Of a DNA stretch of 64,000 nucleotides, positions 35,091-46,018 are shown in pieces. The notes beneath the pieces were generated by a model that made no database searches, was not told the DNA's origin, and was given only the letters and a program-made list of their open reading frames with translations. The stretch spans positions 130,851,799-130,915,798 of the forward strand of contig OW121740.1 of assembly GCA_933228675.1 (NCBI GenBank), in the 5' to 3' direction. The position numbers and the translations under genes were made by a program. How positions within the stretch are numbered: the stretch's first letter is position 1; every line of letters starts with the position of its first letter. The DNA is from Stomorhina lunata. Its lineage: Eukaryota > Arthropoda > Insecta > Diptera > Rhiniidae.

Positions 35091-35218
35091 TCGGACACAA
35101 TAAATAAACTAATTCAAAATTAACTGAATATTTGTACAAGGCTTTTTCTCTAAATTTATTTTAGTATTTTATAAAATAAAATAGATAAAAGCTTTAAAAT
35201 TTGCCTCAAAATGCTTAT

Positions 35219-35933
35219 TACACAGTACGACAAAATCAAATTTTTTTGAGTACACATGAGTAATGTTAACAGAATATAAAAATAGACTTAAAATAAAGAA
35301 ATATGTGTCTCGGCGTTTTTCTGTAGCACGTCAGAATCGATTTTATAGATTCGAAGGACCGTGGAGATTCACTTCTAATGTATTACTATTATAAAAAGTT
35401 CTATTAAAATAGAATGGTTGAACCGATTTAAATGCTTGAGTCAGTTTTGAAAAGGGAATTAATTTGTTTTTATTAAAATTAAAAAATATTCAAAAAATGT
35501 ACGAAATTCATTAAAAATACAATTCTGCAATAAGAAAAAATTAAAACAAGTCGTCTGGGATTTGAACCATATGGCGGTCGATTTTTAATGAATTTCGTAC
35601 ATTTTTTGGATATTTTTTAATTTTACATGAAAATTACAGCGTCCTCTAGCGGAAAAAATGTTTTTTTTAATAAAAACAAATCCAAATTTATTTCCCTTTT
35701 CAAAACTGGCTCTAGCATTTAAAACGGTTCCAGATTTTATTTTTATAGGACTTTTTATAATAGTATTATGTTACAAGTGAACCTCCACGGTCCTTCGAAT
35801 TTTTAAAATCGATTTGCTTAAAATTCTGACGTGCTACAGAAAAACGCCGAGACACGTATTTCTTTATTTTAAGCCTATTTTCATTTTCTGTTAACATTTC
35901 TCATGTGTACCAACCACTGTCGTACTGTGTTAT
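35219..35933. mobile_element. Fold-back element with ~300-bp inverted arms
   Basis: The left arm starts ACACAGTACGAC (35220) and the right arm ends GTCGTACTGTGT (35932). The arms match over most of their length, including tgtctcggcgtttttctgta and gaaggaccgtggag...ttcactt, with small indels, and meet near 35515-35575. The middle holds a B-box-like gggatttgaaccatatgg. No ORF. It would form a stable hairpin as RNA or single-stranded DNA. A fold-back or large MITE in form. Confidence 0.85.
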
Positions 35934-35989
35934 AAAGCTCCAAGCAAGGCTCGGTCAACCAGGTACTAAAATACTTATAAGTGCAAAGT

Positions 35990-36432
35990 TTAATTAAAAA
36001 AATGAAGGTATGGTCAATTATGACTCTATCACAACAGAATTATGTACAATAGTTTTGGTTGCCATGCGCAATACTTATGCTAAATATTATTAAAATATAG
36101 TTAAATTTGTAGCTGTAAAGTCAAAAACTCCATTCCCGAAAGCCATTCTTACGGGAGGTATTTGAAATGGTAAACCGATTTTGCCCAAAAAGAATAGGGA
36201 TCATAATTAGACCAAAATAAGAGTCTATGTCAAATTTAATTAAATTACCTTTAAAGTTACGACCTGTAGTTTGATAAAAAGCTAACATGAATATCCGGCC
36301 AGCCAAGCAGACGGAAATCGTTGAATCGACTAACGAGAGTGATCGGTATATCAAAAGGGTGGGTCACAGATCAATATTTCTATGCATTACAAACATCAGC
36401 ACAAACACCTATAGCGGTGTAGAGTATAAACA
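35990..36432 (+). repeat. Family D relative, decayed
   Basis: Motifs in family order: tccgaaagccattcttacg-like ahead of an aatggtaaaccgattttgcc piece, tacgacctgtagtttgat, ccggccagccaagcagacgg, caatatttctatgcattaca, then a decayed end palindrome cacctatagcggtgtagagt. Confidence 0.55.
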
Positions 36433-38436
36433 AGACTTGTTGCGCTATAAATTTCATTCGGAACACTCCTTAGATGATATTTTAAATAAAGAACACAATT
36501 CTAAGTCTAAGACAATATTTCTATAAGATATTCTGAAGACCAAACGATCGGTATTCCAAGTATGAAATTTGTAATTTCTTTTCTAATATTTTCTAAGTGT
36601 ATTTAAGCAAAACAATCATAGAATGGGGAAAAAGCCAAGAAATAAACCAAAACACATATAAATCATTAAAATGGATTAAGGTTTAAAGTTTTTTTTTTTC
36701 CAGTTACCAAGTATTATAATACCGTAAAGTTTTGCATGTAGCCAGATACTTAAGTATGCAAAGATAAAAATTTCCAAAGACTTTCAGACAGACTAAAACT
36801 TTGCCAGTATAAAACCATTCTACCATTCTCACAAAATGACTGTCTGTCCGATTTTTGTCTTCTTTCTATTCCCACCTTAAAGAATAATCATGTATGTAAA
36901 CTGAGTTGAAGAAAAAAAAGTAGGTTCTTCTTCCCATTGGCAATTTTCTTGATTCCCTCCATTTAAGTCAAACTCTATTATTTCTATTTACTTAAACAAA
37001 AATTTATTTATTTTTATGGGGCTCTAATGTTAACGTAAAGACATTGAAGCCAAGTTAAATACTATTAAAGAAAGACAATAGACTCGTATTTTTAGCTTAA
37101 GAATACTTATAGCCCAAACTTCTCTACTTCGTTTTGTTATCTTTTACATTTAATAGTTTGTTTTTTTGTATCGTCATTCACAATCTGCCCTAATATCTAT
37201 TTTGTCTTCAAATGGTTGGAACTCTAATCCCAGCTTAAATTTTCTTCACTTTTTTTCCTTCGTCATTTTCAATTCTTATTTATTTAATATATTTTCTAAT
37301 TCACAAAATGACTGCAGATGCGTAAATATATAATTGACGTCTATTGGAACAGTCACATTTGGGTAAAAGTCGGTAAATAGGAGGAAAAAAAAGTAAAGTT
37401 TAATGTTTACTATTTAACTTAACTATTGCAAACATAGCAAATGTGCACTTAAAATAGAAGTAGCATTAAATGCAATGACTTTACTTATAAGGGAAGTAGT
37501 CCCCATAGGCGTTTATTTGTAGATAAAAATATTTGATGTCATTTGAAGCTTTTGCTAACACTAATTGTGACCGTTTTTAGGATTTTATTTTTTAATGGGA
37601 AAAAGAAGGCTTTTTGATGGTAGAAATTGGGTTAAGTGAAAGCAACTTTTAAAACCAATAAAAAACATATCTCGAAAACTGACATTTCATTTTAACAATA
37701 ATGACAGATTTGAGATCGACATCTCCTAATTGTAGAGATATAGTTCATATCAAAAGCAGTATTTTTCGGAGTAAAATTTTCTTACAGTGAATGACGACTA
37801 TTGCGCAACGGATTGTTAACTGGGTTAATATTCTCTAAAATTTAAAAAAACTTAGATCTAATTCAACCAAAACCTTTACAGGGGAATGTCTTATAATTCA
37901 GAGATCACAAATAATCATACATAGAAGTAAAAATTTATATTATCAAACAATTTATATTTACGTTTTACTAATAGTTTGAAAAAATGTGAATAAATAAATT
38001 AATGAAGTAAAGTCAGGGGAATGACGTTTGAACACTCTGATAGACTTCAAATTCACACAATTAAAAAAAAAATATTCTATAATAAATAAATTGTTTTCTA
38101 TTGTGTTATTATAAAAATTTAAAAAAACCAACTTTCGGAGTAGAAGTTTAAGTCCTCAGGTAGGTCTAAATTTGAGTAAAAAAACAATTTTTGTAAAAAA
38201 ACTAGGTATCCTTCCCTTAAGCAACATATGATGTGAATTTTCTCTTATTTACCCTATTACTTTACACGGTAGTAAGTTGTTAATGCAGTAATAAAGTCTG
38301 TACACGAAATATTTGTTACATTTTAAATTCAAAATATATGAACATAAAGGGAAACTTTATAGAATTAATGTAGTTTATTTTGAATTATATTTTAATTCTT
38401 AGTTTTAAACATTTGATCCTACAATAACACAATATT
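36433..38436. other. Unique AT-rich non-coding DNA
   Basis: Nothing recognised. No open frame of note. Confidence 0.5.
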
Positions 38437-40912
38437 TGGAAAATTTTTGGCATACATTTCTTTCTATCAAAAATATTTTTCTTAGAAAATTTTTGAATAA
38501 AAAAATTTTGATACAAACTTTTTTTTAAGAACTTCCGATAAAATTTCCCTATCGAAAAATATTCGATACAAAAATGTTTCTATAGAAAAATTTTAGATAA
38601 AGAATTTTTGTTTTATAAAAATATACTATAGAAAATTATTAGATATAACATACAAAACTTTTTCTATAGAAAATTTTTCGATATACAATTTTTTCTATAT
38701 ACAATTTTTTCTATATAAAATTTTTTCTATACAAAAATTTTCGATATAAATTTTTTTTATAGAAAAACTTTATAGCAAAATTCTATAGAAAAATTTTCAA
38801 TATAAAATTTTTCTATTAAAAAATGTTCAATATAAAATTTTTTCTGTAGAAAAATTTTTGATATAAAATTTTGTATATGGAAAAAAAATTTCGATATAAA
38901 ATTTTTTCTATAGAAAAAATTTTGATATAAAATTTTTTATATGGAAAAAAATTTTTTTTTGTTATAAAATTTTTTCTATAGAAAAATTTTCGATATAAAA
39001 TTTTTTCTATAGAAAAATTTTTTATACAAAATTTTTTCTATAGAAAAATTTTCGATATAAAATTTTTTCTATAGAAAAATTTTCTATACAAAATTTTTTC
39101 TACAAAAAAAATTTTCGATATAAAATTTTTTCAAAAAGGTTTATCAAAATTTGGGACATCAAACATTTAATTAAAAAGTTTTACTGTAGTGTATTGCACT
39201 AAGAATTTTTTCTACCGAAAAATTTTCGATCTAAAATTTTTTCTATAGAAAAATTTTTGATATAAAATTTTTTCTATAGAAAAATTTTCTATACAAAATT
39301 TTTTCTACAGAAAAATTTTCGATATAAAATTTTTTCTTTACAAATATTTTCGATATAAAATTTTTTCTATAGAAAAATTTTCGATATAAAATTTTTTCTA
39401 TAGAAAAATTTTCTATACAAATTTTTTCTATAAAAAAATTTTCAATATAAAATTTTTTCTATAGAAAAATTTTCGATATAAAATTTTTTCTATAGATAAA
39501 TTTTCGATATAAAATTTTTTCTATAGAAAAATTTTCGAAATAAAATTTTTTCTATAGAAAAATTTCGATACAAAATTTTTTCTATAAAAAAATTTTCGAT
39601 ATAAATATTTTATATAGAAAAATTTTGGATACAAAATTTTTTCTATGGAAAAATTTTCGAAATAGTAAAATTTATTATAAAAAATTTTCTATGAAAAAAA
39701 TTTCCATATAAAATTTTTTCTATAGCAAAATTTTCGATATAAAATTTTTTCTATAAAAACATTTTCGATATAAAACTTTTTCTATAGAAAATTTATTTGA
39801 AATAAATTTTTCTATACAAAATTTTTCGAAATAAAATTTTTTCTATAGAAAAATTTTCGAAATAAAATTTTTTCTATAAAAAAATTTTCGATATGAAATT
39901 GTTTCTATAGAAAACTTTTCGAAAAAAAATTTTTTCTATAGAAAAATTTTCAAAATAAAATTTTTTTCTATAGCAAAATTTTCGACATAAAATTTTTTCT
40001 ATATGAAAATTTCGAAATAAAATTTTTTCTATATGAAAATTTCGAAATAAAATTGTTTCTATATAAAAATTTCGAAATAAAATGTTTTCTATAAAAAATA
40101 GAAAAATTTTCGATAAAAAATGTTTTCTATTGAAAAATTTTCGATAAAAATTTTTTTCTATAGAAAAATTTTCGATAAAAAATGTTTTCTATAGAAAAAT
40201 TTTCGATAAAAAAATTTTCTATAAAAAAATTTTTGATAAATAATTTATTCAATAGAAAAATTTTCGATATAAAATTTTTTCTATAGAAAAATTTTCGATA
40301 TAAAATTTTTTCCATAGAAAAATTTTCGATATAAAATTTTTTCCATAAAAACATTTTCGATATAAAATTTTGTCTATAGAAAAGCTTTCGATATAAAATG
40401 TTTTCTATAGAAAAATTTTCGATATAAAATTTTGTCTATAGAAAAATTTTCGATATAAAATTTTGTCTATAGAAAAATTTTCGATATAAAATTTTGTCTA
40501 TAGAAAAATTTTCGATATAAAATTTTTTCTATAGAAAAATTTTCGATATAAAATTTTTTCTATAGAAAATATAAAACCTTTTCTATAGAAACATTTTCAA
40601 TATAAAATTTTTTCTATAGAAAAAATTTCGATATAAAATTTTTTCTATAGAAAAAATTTCGATATAAAATTTTTTCTATAGAAAAAATTTCGATATAAAA
40701 TTTTTCTATAGAAAAAATTTCGATATAAAATTTTTCTATAGAAAAAATTTCGATATAAATTTCGATAAAAAATTTTTTCTATAGAAAATTTTTCGATAAA
40801 AAATTGTTTCTATTGAAAAATTTTCGATCAAAAATTGTTTCTATAGAAAAATTTTCGATAAAAAATTGTTTCTATAAAAAAACTTTCGATTTAAAATGTT
40901 TTCTATATCTGA
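38437..40912 (+). repeat. Satellite block S1, 31-bp unit with CGATAT linker
   Basis: Tandem 31-bp units. Each has the palindromic core TTTTTCTATAGAAAAA followed by TTTTCGATATAAAA (variable A/T counts). The period is exact over long stretches, for example CGATAT at 40451 and 40482. Variants with GATAAA or GAAATA linkers occupy 39650-40250. A non-satellite piece of the hammerhead-associated repeat lies at 39143-39205. The frames open across it (for example 40127-40354 minus) only reflect 31 not being divisible by 3 and are not genes. Confidence 0.93.
39143..39205 (-). repeat. Fragment of hammerhead-associated repeat inside S1
   Basis: On minus it reads ttagtgcaatacactacagt then aaaactttttaattaaatgt and gatgtcccaaattttg. 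The same segment follows the satellite-bearing repeat at 49165-49215 on plus, placing S1 inside or beside this repeat family. Confidence 0.75.
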
Positions 40913-41691
40913 AATTTTAAAATGTCACCGTCATGAGTCATAGTCTAAGTCACAGTATTGATCAATGTGAAAGATATGGTATAACTTACAGCATAAGCTA
41001 TGGCATAAGTCATGCTCTAGCTCGTACTACAACAAAGTACAACTCTAAAATTTATTTCGCCCACAAACTTTATGCTGCCGCAATAGCAGGCAAGATTAGC
41101 AGCCGTAGCTTAACGAAAATAGGCAACATCTGTAAACATTCAATGTTTAAATATTCTGATGTAATTAACAACGAAATCGTTTTAGCTTAATGCGGCCAAC
41201 ATTAAACAAATAACGTTTAGATATTTAATTTTTAATTGAGGTTATGATTATGATGAGTTTTTCTTTATTTTTTAATTTATTGTATTTTATGATGCATTTT
41301 ACTGGTAAACACATATTGACAGATAAATAGAGACACACACATTATCAGATCTACTACACACAATCGGTCGCCTGATACAAACACTATATTTCCAATTCGG
41401 TGAAAGTCTTTAGAATGTATATTTTACGTTTTTTACTTTTTTTTACAAAAATTCTCTTGCCATTTATTTATTTATTTAATGAATTTAATTTCCAAAGAAA
41501 TGAAAGAAATTGTAAAATAAACGAAAAATTAGCCAAGAAATAGTGAAATTTAGTTATTAAAATTTGTAATAAATACAAAAAAGCATATGTTGGCCGCATT
41601 AATTAAGCAAAACGCCAAAACGCTTTAATTGTGTCAGTCAGTCAATTTGCCAGCACACACATATATAGTCACAGTTTTGAAATTGTATACC
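40913..41691. other. Unique core between inverted satellite blocks S1 and S2
   Basis: Higher-complexity sequence. An 85-codon open frame (40933-41190, MSHSLSHSIDQCERYG...) overlaps short CATAAGTCAT-like repeats. No known domain is recognised and I do not call it a gene. It contains a 16-bp perfect inverted pair TTAATGCGGCCAACAT (41188-41203 and 41587-41602). Confidence 0.5.
41188..41602. repeat. 415-bp segment with 16-bp perfect inverted ends
   Basis: TTAATGCGGCCAACAT at the left and its exact complement at the right. TTAA is at both outer edges. The inner sequence shows no ORF. It could be a small TTAA-targeting MITE, or the ends could be chance remnants. Confidence 0.5.
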
Positions 41692-44240
41692 AACAATTTT
41701 TCTAAAGAAAAAATTTTATATCGAAAATGTTCCTATTCAAAAAAAATTATATCGATTTTCTATAAAAAAAAAAATTGTTACATAAAAATTATTATATTCT
41801 AAAGAAAAAATCTTCTAAAGAAAATGTTCTATGGAAAAAATTTTATTTTAGAAAAAAATGTATCTTAGAAAAAAATTTATATTGAACATGTTTTTTTTTG
41901 TATCGAACATTTTTTATAGAAAAATGAAAATTTTCCTATAGAAAAAATTTTATAACGAAAATTTTTCTATAGAAAAAATGTTTCTATAGAAAAAATGTTT
42001 TATCGAAAATTTTTCTATAGAAAAAATGTTTTATCGAAAATTTTTCTATAGAAAACATTTTTTATCGAAAATTTTTCTATAGAAACAATTTTTTATCTAA
42101 ATCCTTCTATCGAAAAAATTTTGTGTCAAAAGATTTTCTATAGAAACAATTTTTTATCGAAAATTTTTCTATAGAAAAAAATTTTATTGAAAATTTTTCT
42201 ATAGAAAAAATTTTTTATTGAAAATTTTTCTATAGAAAAAATTTTTTATAGAAAATTTTTCTATAGAAAAAATTTTTTATAGAAAATTTTTCTATAGAAA
42301 AAATTTTTTATAGAAAATTTTTCTATAGAAAAAATTTTCTATAGAAAATTTTTCCATAGAAAAAATTTTTTATAGAAAATTTTTCTATAGAAAAAAATTT
42401 TTATCGAAAATTTTTCTATAGAAAAAATTTTTTATCGAAAATTTTTCTATAGAAAAAATTTTTATCGAAAATGTTTCTATAGAAAAAATTTTTTATCGAA
42501 AATTTTTCTATAGAAAAAATTTTTTATCGAAAATTTTTCTATAGAAAAAATTTTTTATCGAAAATTTTTCTATAGAAAAAATTTTTTATCGAAAATTTTT
42601 CTATAGAAAAAATTTTTTATCGAAAATGTTTCTATAGAAAAAATTTTTTATCGAAAATTTTTCTATAGAAAAAATTTTTTATCGAAAATTTTTCTATGGA
42701 AAAAATTTTTTATCGAAAATTTTTCTATGGAAAAAATTTTTTATCGAAAATTTTTCAATAGAAAAAATTTTTCAACGAAAATGTTTCTAAAAAAAATTTT
42801 TTATCGAAAATTTTTCTATAGAAAAATTTTTTTATCGAAAATTTTTCTATAGAAAAATTTTTTTTTATCGAAAATTTTTCTATAGAAATATTTTTTTATC
42901 GAAAAATTTTCAATAGAAAAATTTTTGTTATCGAAAATTTTTCAATAGAAAAATTTTTGTTATCGAAAATTTTTCTATAGAAAAATTTTTTTATCGAAAA
43001 TTTTTCTATAGAAACATTTTTTTATCGAAAATTTTTCTATAGAATAATTTTGTTATCGAAAATTTTTCTATAGAAAAATTTTTTTTATTGAAAATTTTTC
43101 TATAGAAAAAATTTTTTATCGAAAAAATTCTATAGAAATTCTATAGAAAAAATTTTTTATCGAAAATTTTTCTATAGAAAAAATTTTTAATCGAAAAATT
43201 TTCTACAGAAAAAATTTTTTATCAAAAATTATTCTATAGAAAAAAATATTTATCGAAAATTTTTTTATAGAAAAGATTTTTTATCGAAAATTTTTCTACA
43301 GAAAAAATTTTAAATCGAAAATTTTTCTATAGAAAAATGTTTTTGATTGAAAATTTTTCTATAGAAAAAAATTTTATATAGAGAATTTTTCGATAGAACA
43401 AATATTATATCGAAAATTTTTCTATAGAAAAAATTATATTTCGATAATCTTTCTATAGAAGAAATATTATATTGAAAAATTTTCTATAGAAAAAATTTTA
43501 TGTTGAAAATTTGTCTAAAGAAAAAATTTTATGTCAAAATTTTTCTAAAGAAAAAATTTTAAATCGAAAATAAATAAAAAAAAAATAAATAAAATTTTTT
43601 CTATAGAAAAATTTTTGATGAAAAATTTTTTCTATAGAAAAATTTTTCATATAAAATTTTTTCTATACAAAAATTTTTGATATAAAATTTGATATTAAAA
43701 ATTTTAGATCGAAAATTTGTCTATAAAAAAAATTTGAGATCTAAAATATTTCTATAGAAAAAAATTGAGATTGAAAATTTTTCTATAGAAAAAATTTGAG
43801 ATCGAAAATTTTTCTATAGAAAAAATTTGAGATCGAAAATGTTTCTATAGAAAAAATTTAAGATCGAAAATTTTTCTTAAAAAATAAATTTGAGATCGAA
43901 AATTTTTCTTAAAAAAAAAATTTGAGATCGAAAATTTTTCTATAGATAAAATGTGAGATCAAAAATTTTTCTATATAAAAAATTTGAGATCGAAAATATT
44001 TCTATAGAAAAAATGTGAGATCAAAAATATTGAAAAAATTTGAGGTCGAAAATTTTTCTATAGAAAAAATTTGAGATCGAAAAGTTTTCTCAAAAAAAAT
44101 ATGTATCGAAAAATTTACTATAGAAAAGCTTTGATATCAAAATATCATAGAAAAAATCGTATATCAAAAATATTTGTAAAGAAAAAGTACATCGTTGCAT
44201 ATCGAAAATTTTTCTCAAGGAAATTTCATAAAATAATTTT
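41692..44240 (-). repeat. Satellite block S2, same unit inverted
   Basis: 31-bp units reading ATTTTTCTATAGAAAAAA then TTTTTTATCG, which is the reverse complement of the S1 type (the linker GATA is on the other strand). Typical period: TATCG at 42494 and 42525. A short stretch at 43590-43690 is in the S1 orientation. From 43690 the linker becomes GAGATCG with the same 31-bp period. Confidence 0.92.
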
Positions 44241-45325
44241 ACTAGAGAAACAATTTTCGTTTTAAATTAAACTGGGAATACTTCAACGACGGTATTATGT
44301 CATTTAATGTCTTTTTAAAAGAAATTTAACTTTGTTTTTTCAAACTTCTATTTAAAATGATCTAATATTTATTTTGAAATACATTTCTTACCTCTTTTTG
44401 TTCTCAATACCCTCAAGTCAATATTCTTAAACAAAAATCGTAACCCAAAGTAATCATAGATAATTTTTAAAATATAATTTGTTATAATTAAGTTTAATTT
44501 ATGTTTTTTTTCCAAATCTTTTTTTTTTTTTCTTTGATAATTTACGAAATATTAAAGCTCTCCAATTATTTACCTATTAACTTTAATGAAAGATTATGGG
44601 GCAGTTCATTTTAAGCCACCATTTTTTGTTTTTCAAAACAAATTGGCATGATCTCATTTTTAATCTGAGGTTCTAAATTAGATTCTGAATCTTTTCAGGC
44701 AAATGTGTATAAAATTATATTCTCACACAAATAATTAGTGAAATTATTACTTAAGTTGAGCTACCGTTTTAGACCAAAAAATGTTAAAATTTAATTTACA
44801 CTGAAAGAAAATTTTGTATAAAACGAGCTAAACTGATTTTAAACATCTAAACACATAAACAACTCAAATAGAAAATTATCTAGAACAACTATTATCATAT
44901 TTAAAAATATTCTTTTAAATTTTCCCATTGTATGATTTTATAAATAAGATAGACATTGTCTGTTTGACCTCAACGAGAATCCGCTTTTAATAATAACAAC
45001 TTTTTAAATTCTTTCCATATTTCAATTATTCTTTCTATTAATATTTTATCCATTTTCATCATATCCGTATTTATATCCTATGCCATCATCAACACACTTA
45101 CCACTTACAACTTATACTACCTTGGCAAACTGTCATTTCCAGTGAATAATTTTCGAAGAAATAAATAAAAATGCAGAAACATACCTAAAAATAGAAAAGA
45201 AAATAATTGTATTTAGTATTGATTTCACAGGAATTATAATATTAGTAATTCTAAACTTTTAATTGAACTTTTGATCAGAAAATCATATGCATACGACTTG
45301 GACTAGTAAGCTTTTGTTAACAAAA
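44241..45325. other. Unique AT-rich non-coding DNA
   Basis: Nothing recognised. Confidence 0.5.
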
Positions 45326-45897
45326 TTCTCGATATAAAATTTTTTCTATAGAAGAATTTTGGTTATAAAATATTTTTTTTTTATAAAATCCATGGAAACA
45401 AATTTTCGACAGAAAACCAAAAAATTTTGTCTATAGAAAAATTTTTAATGTAAAATTTTTTCTATAGAAAAATTGTCATTATAAAATTTTTTCTATAGAA
45501 AAATTTTCGATACAAAATTTTTTCTTTAGAAAAATTTTCGATACAAAATTTTTTCTTTAGAAAAATTTTCGGTTTAAAATTTTTTCTAAACAAAAATTTT
45601 AAATATAAAATTTTTGTATAGAAACATTTTAGATAAACAATTTTTTTATAGAAACATTTTCGATAAAAATTTTTTTCTATAGAAAAATTTTCGATAAAAA
45701 ACTTTTTTCATGGAAAAATTTTCGATATAAAATATTTTCTATAGAAAAATTTTCGATAAAAAATTTTTTCTACAGAAAAGTTTTCATTATAAAATTTTTT
45801 ATATAGAAAATATTAATTACAATTTTTTTTTCATACTAAATTTTTCATTATAAAAATTTTTCTATAGAAAAATTTTCATTATAGAAATTTTTCTATA
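45326..45897 (+). repeat. Satellite block S3, left diverged part
   Basis: Mixed linkers (CGATAT, CGATACA, CATTAT) around the TTTTTCTATAGAAAAA core. It ends exactly where GAAACGCGTC of the hammerhead-bearing repeat begins. Confidence 0.85.
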
Positions 45898-46018
45898 GAA
45901 ACGCGTCTAGGAAAGGTTTCCCCACCAACATTTTTTGGTTTTATCAAAAAACTATTTATTACAATAATAAATAATTGAAATAAATTGGGATCTTAGTGCA
46001 ATACAAAACAGTAAAACT
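45898..46018 (+). repeat. Right half of hammerhead-bearing repeat, left flank of S3
   Basis: Starts GAAACGCGTCTAGGAAAGG, then TTTCCCCACCAACATTTTTT and tatcaaaaaactatttatta, ending at ttagtgcaatacaaaacagt. The 5' half with CTGAAGA and stem II is missing and replaced by satellite. Confidence 0.8.

Noticed and set aside
40127..40354. Open frames inside the satellites (also 44071-44265 and 54825-55070)
   Set aside because: They are translations of tandem AT-rich units and shift with every unit-length change.
40933..41190. 85-codon ORF in the core between satellite blocks
   Set aside because: The start region is made of short CATAAGTCAT-like repeats. No domain is recognised and codon use gives no support. 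It is kept only as part of the core description.
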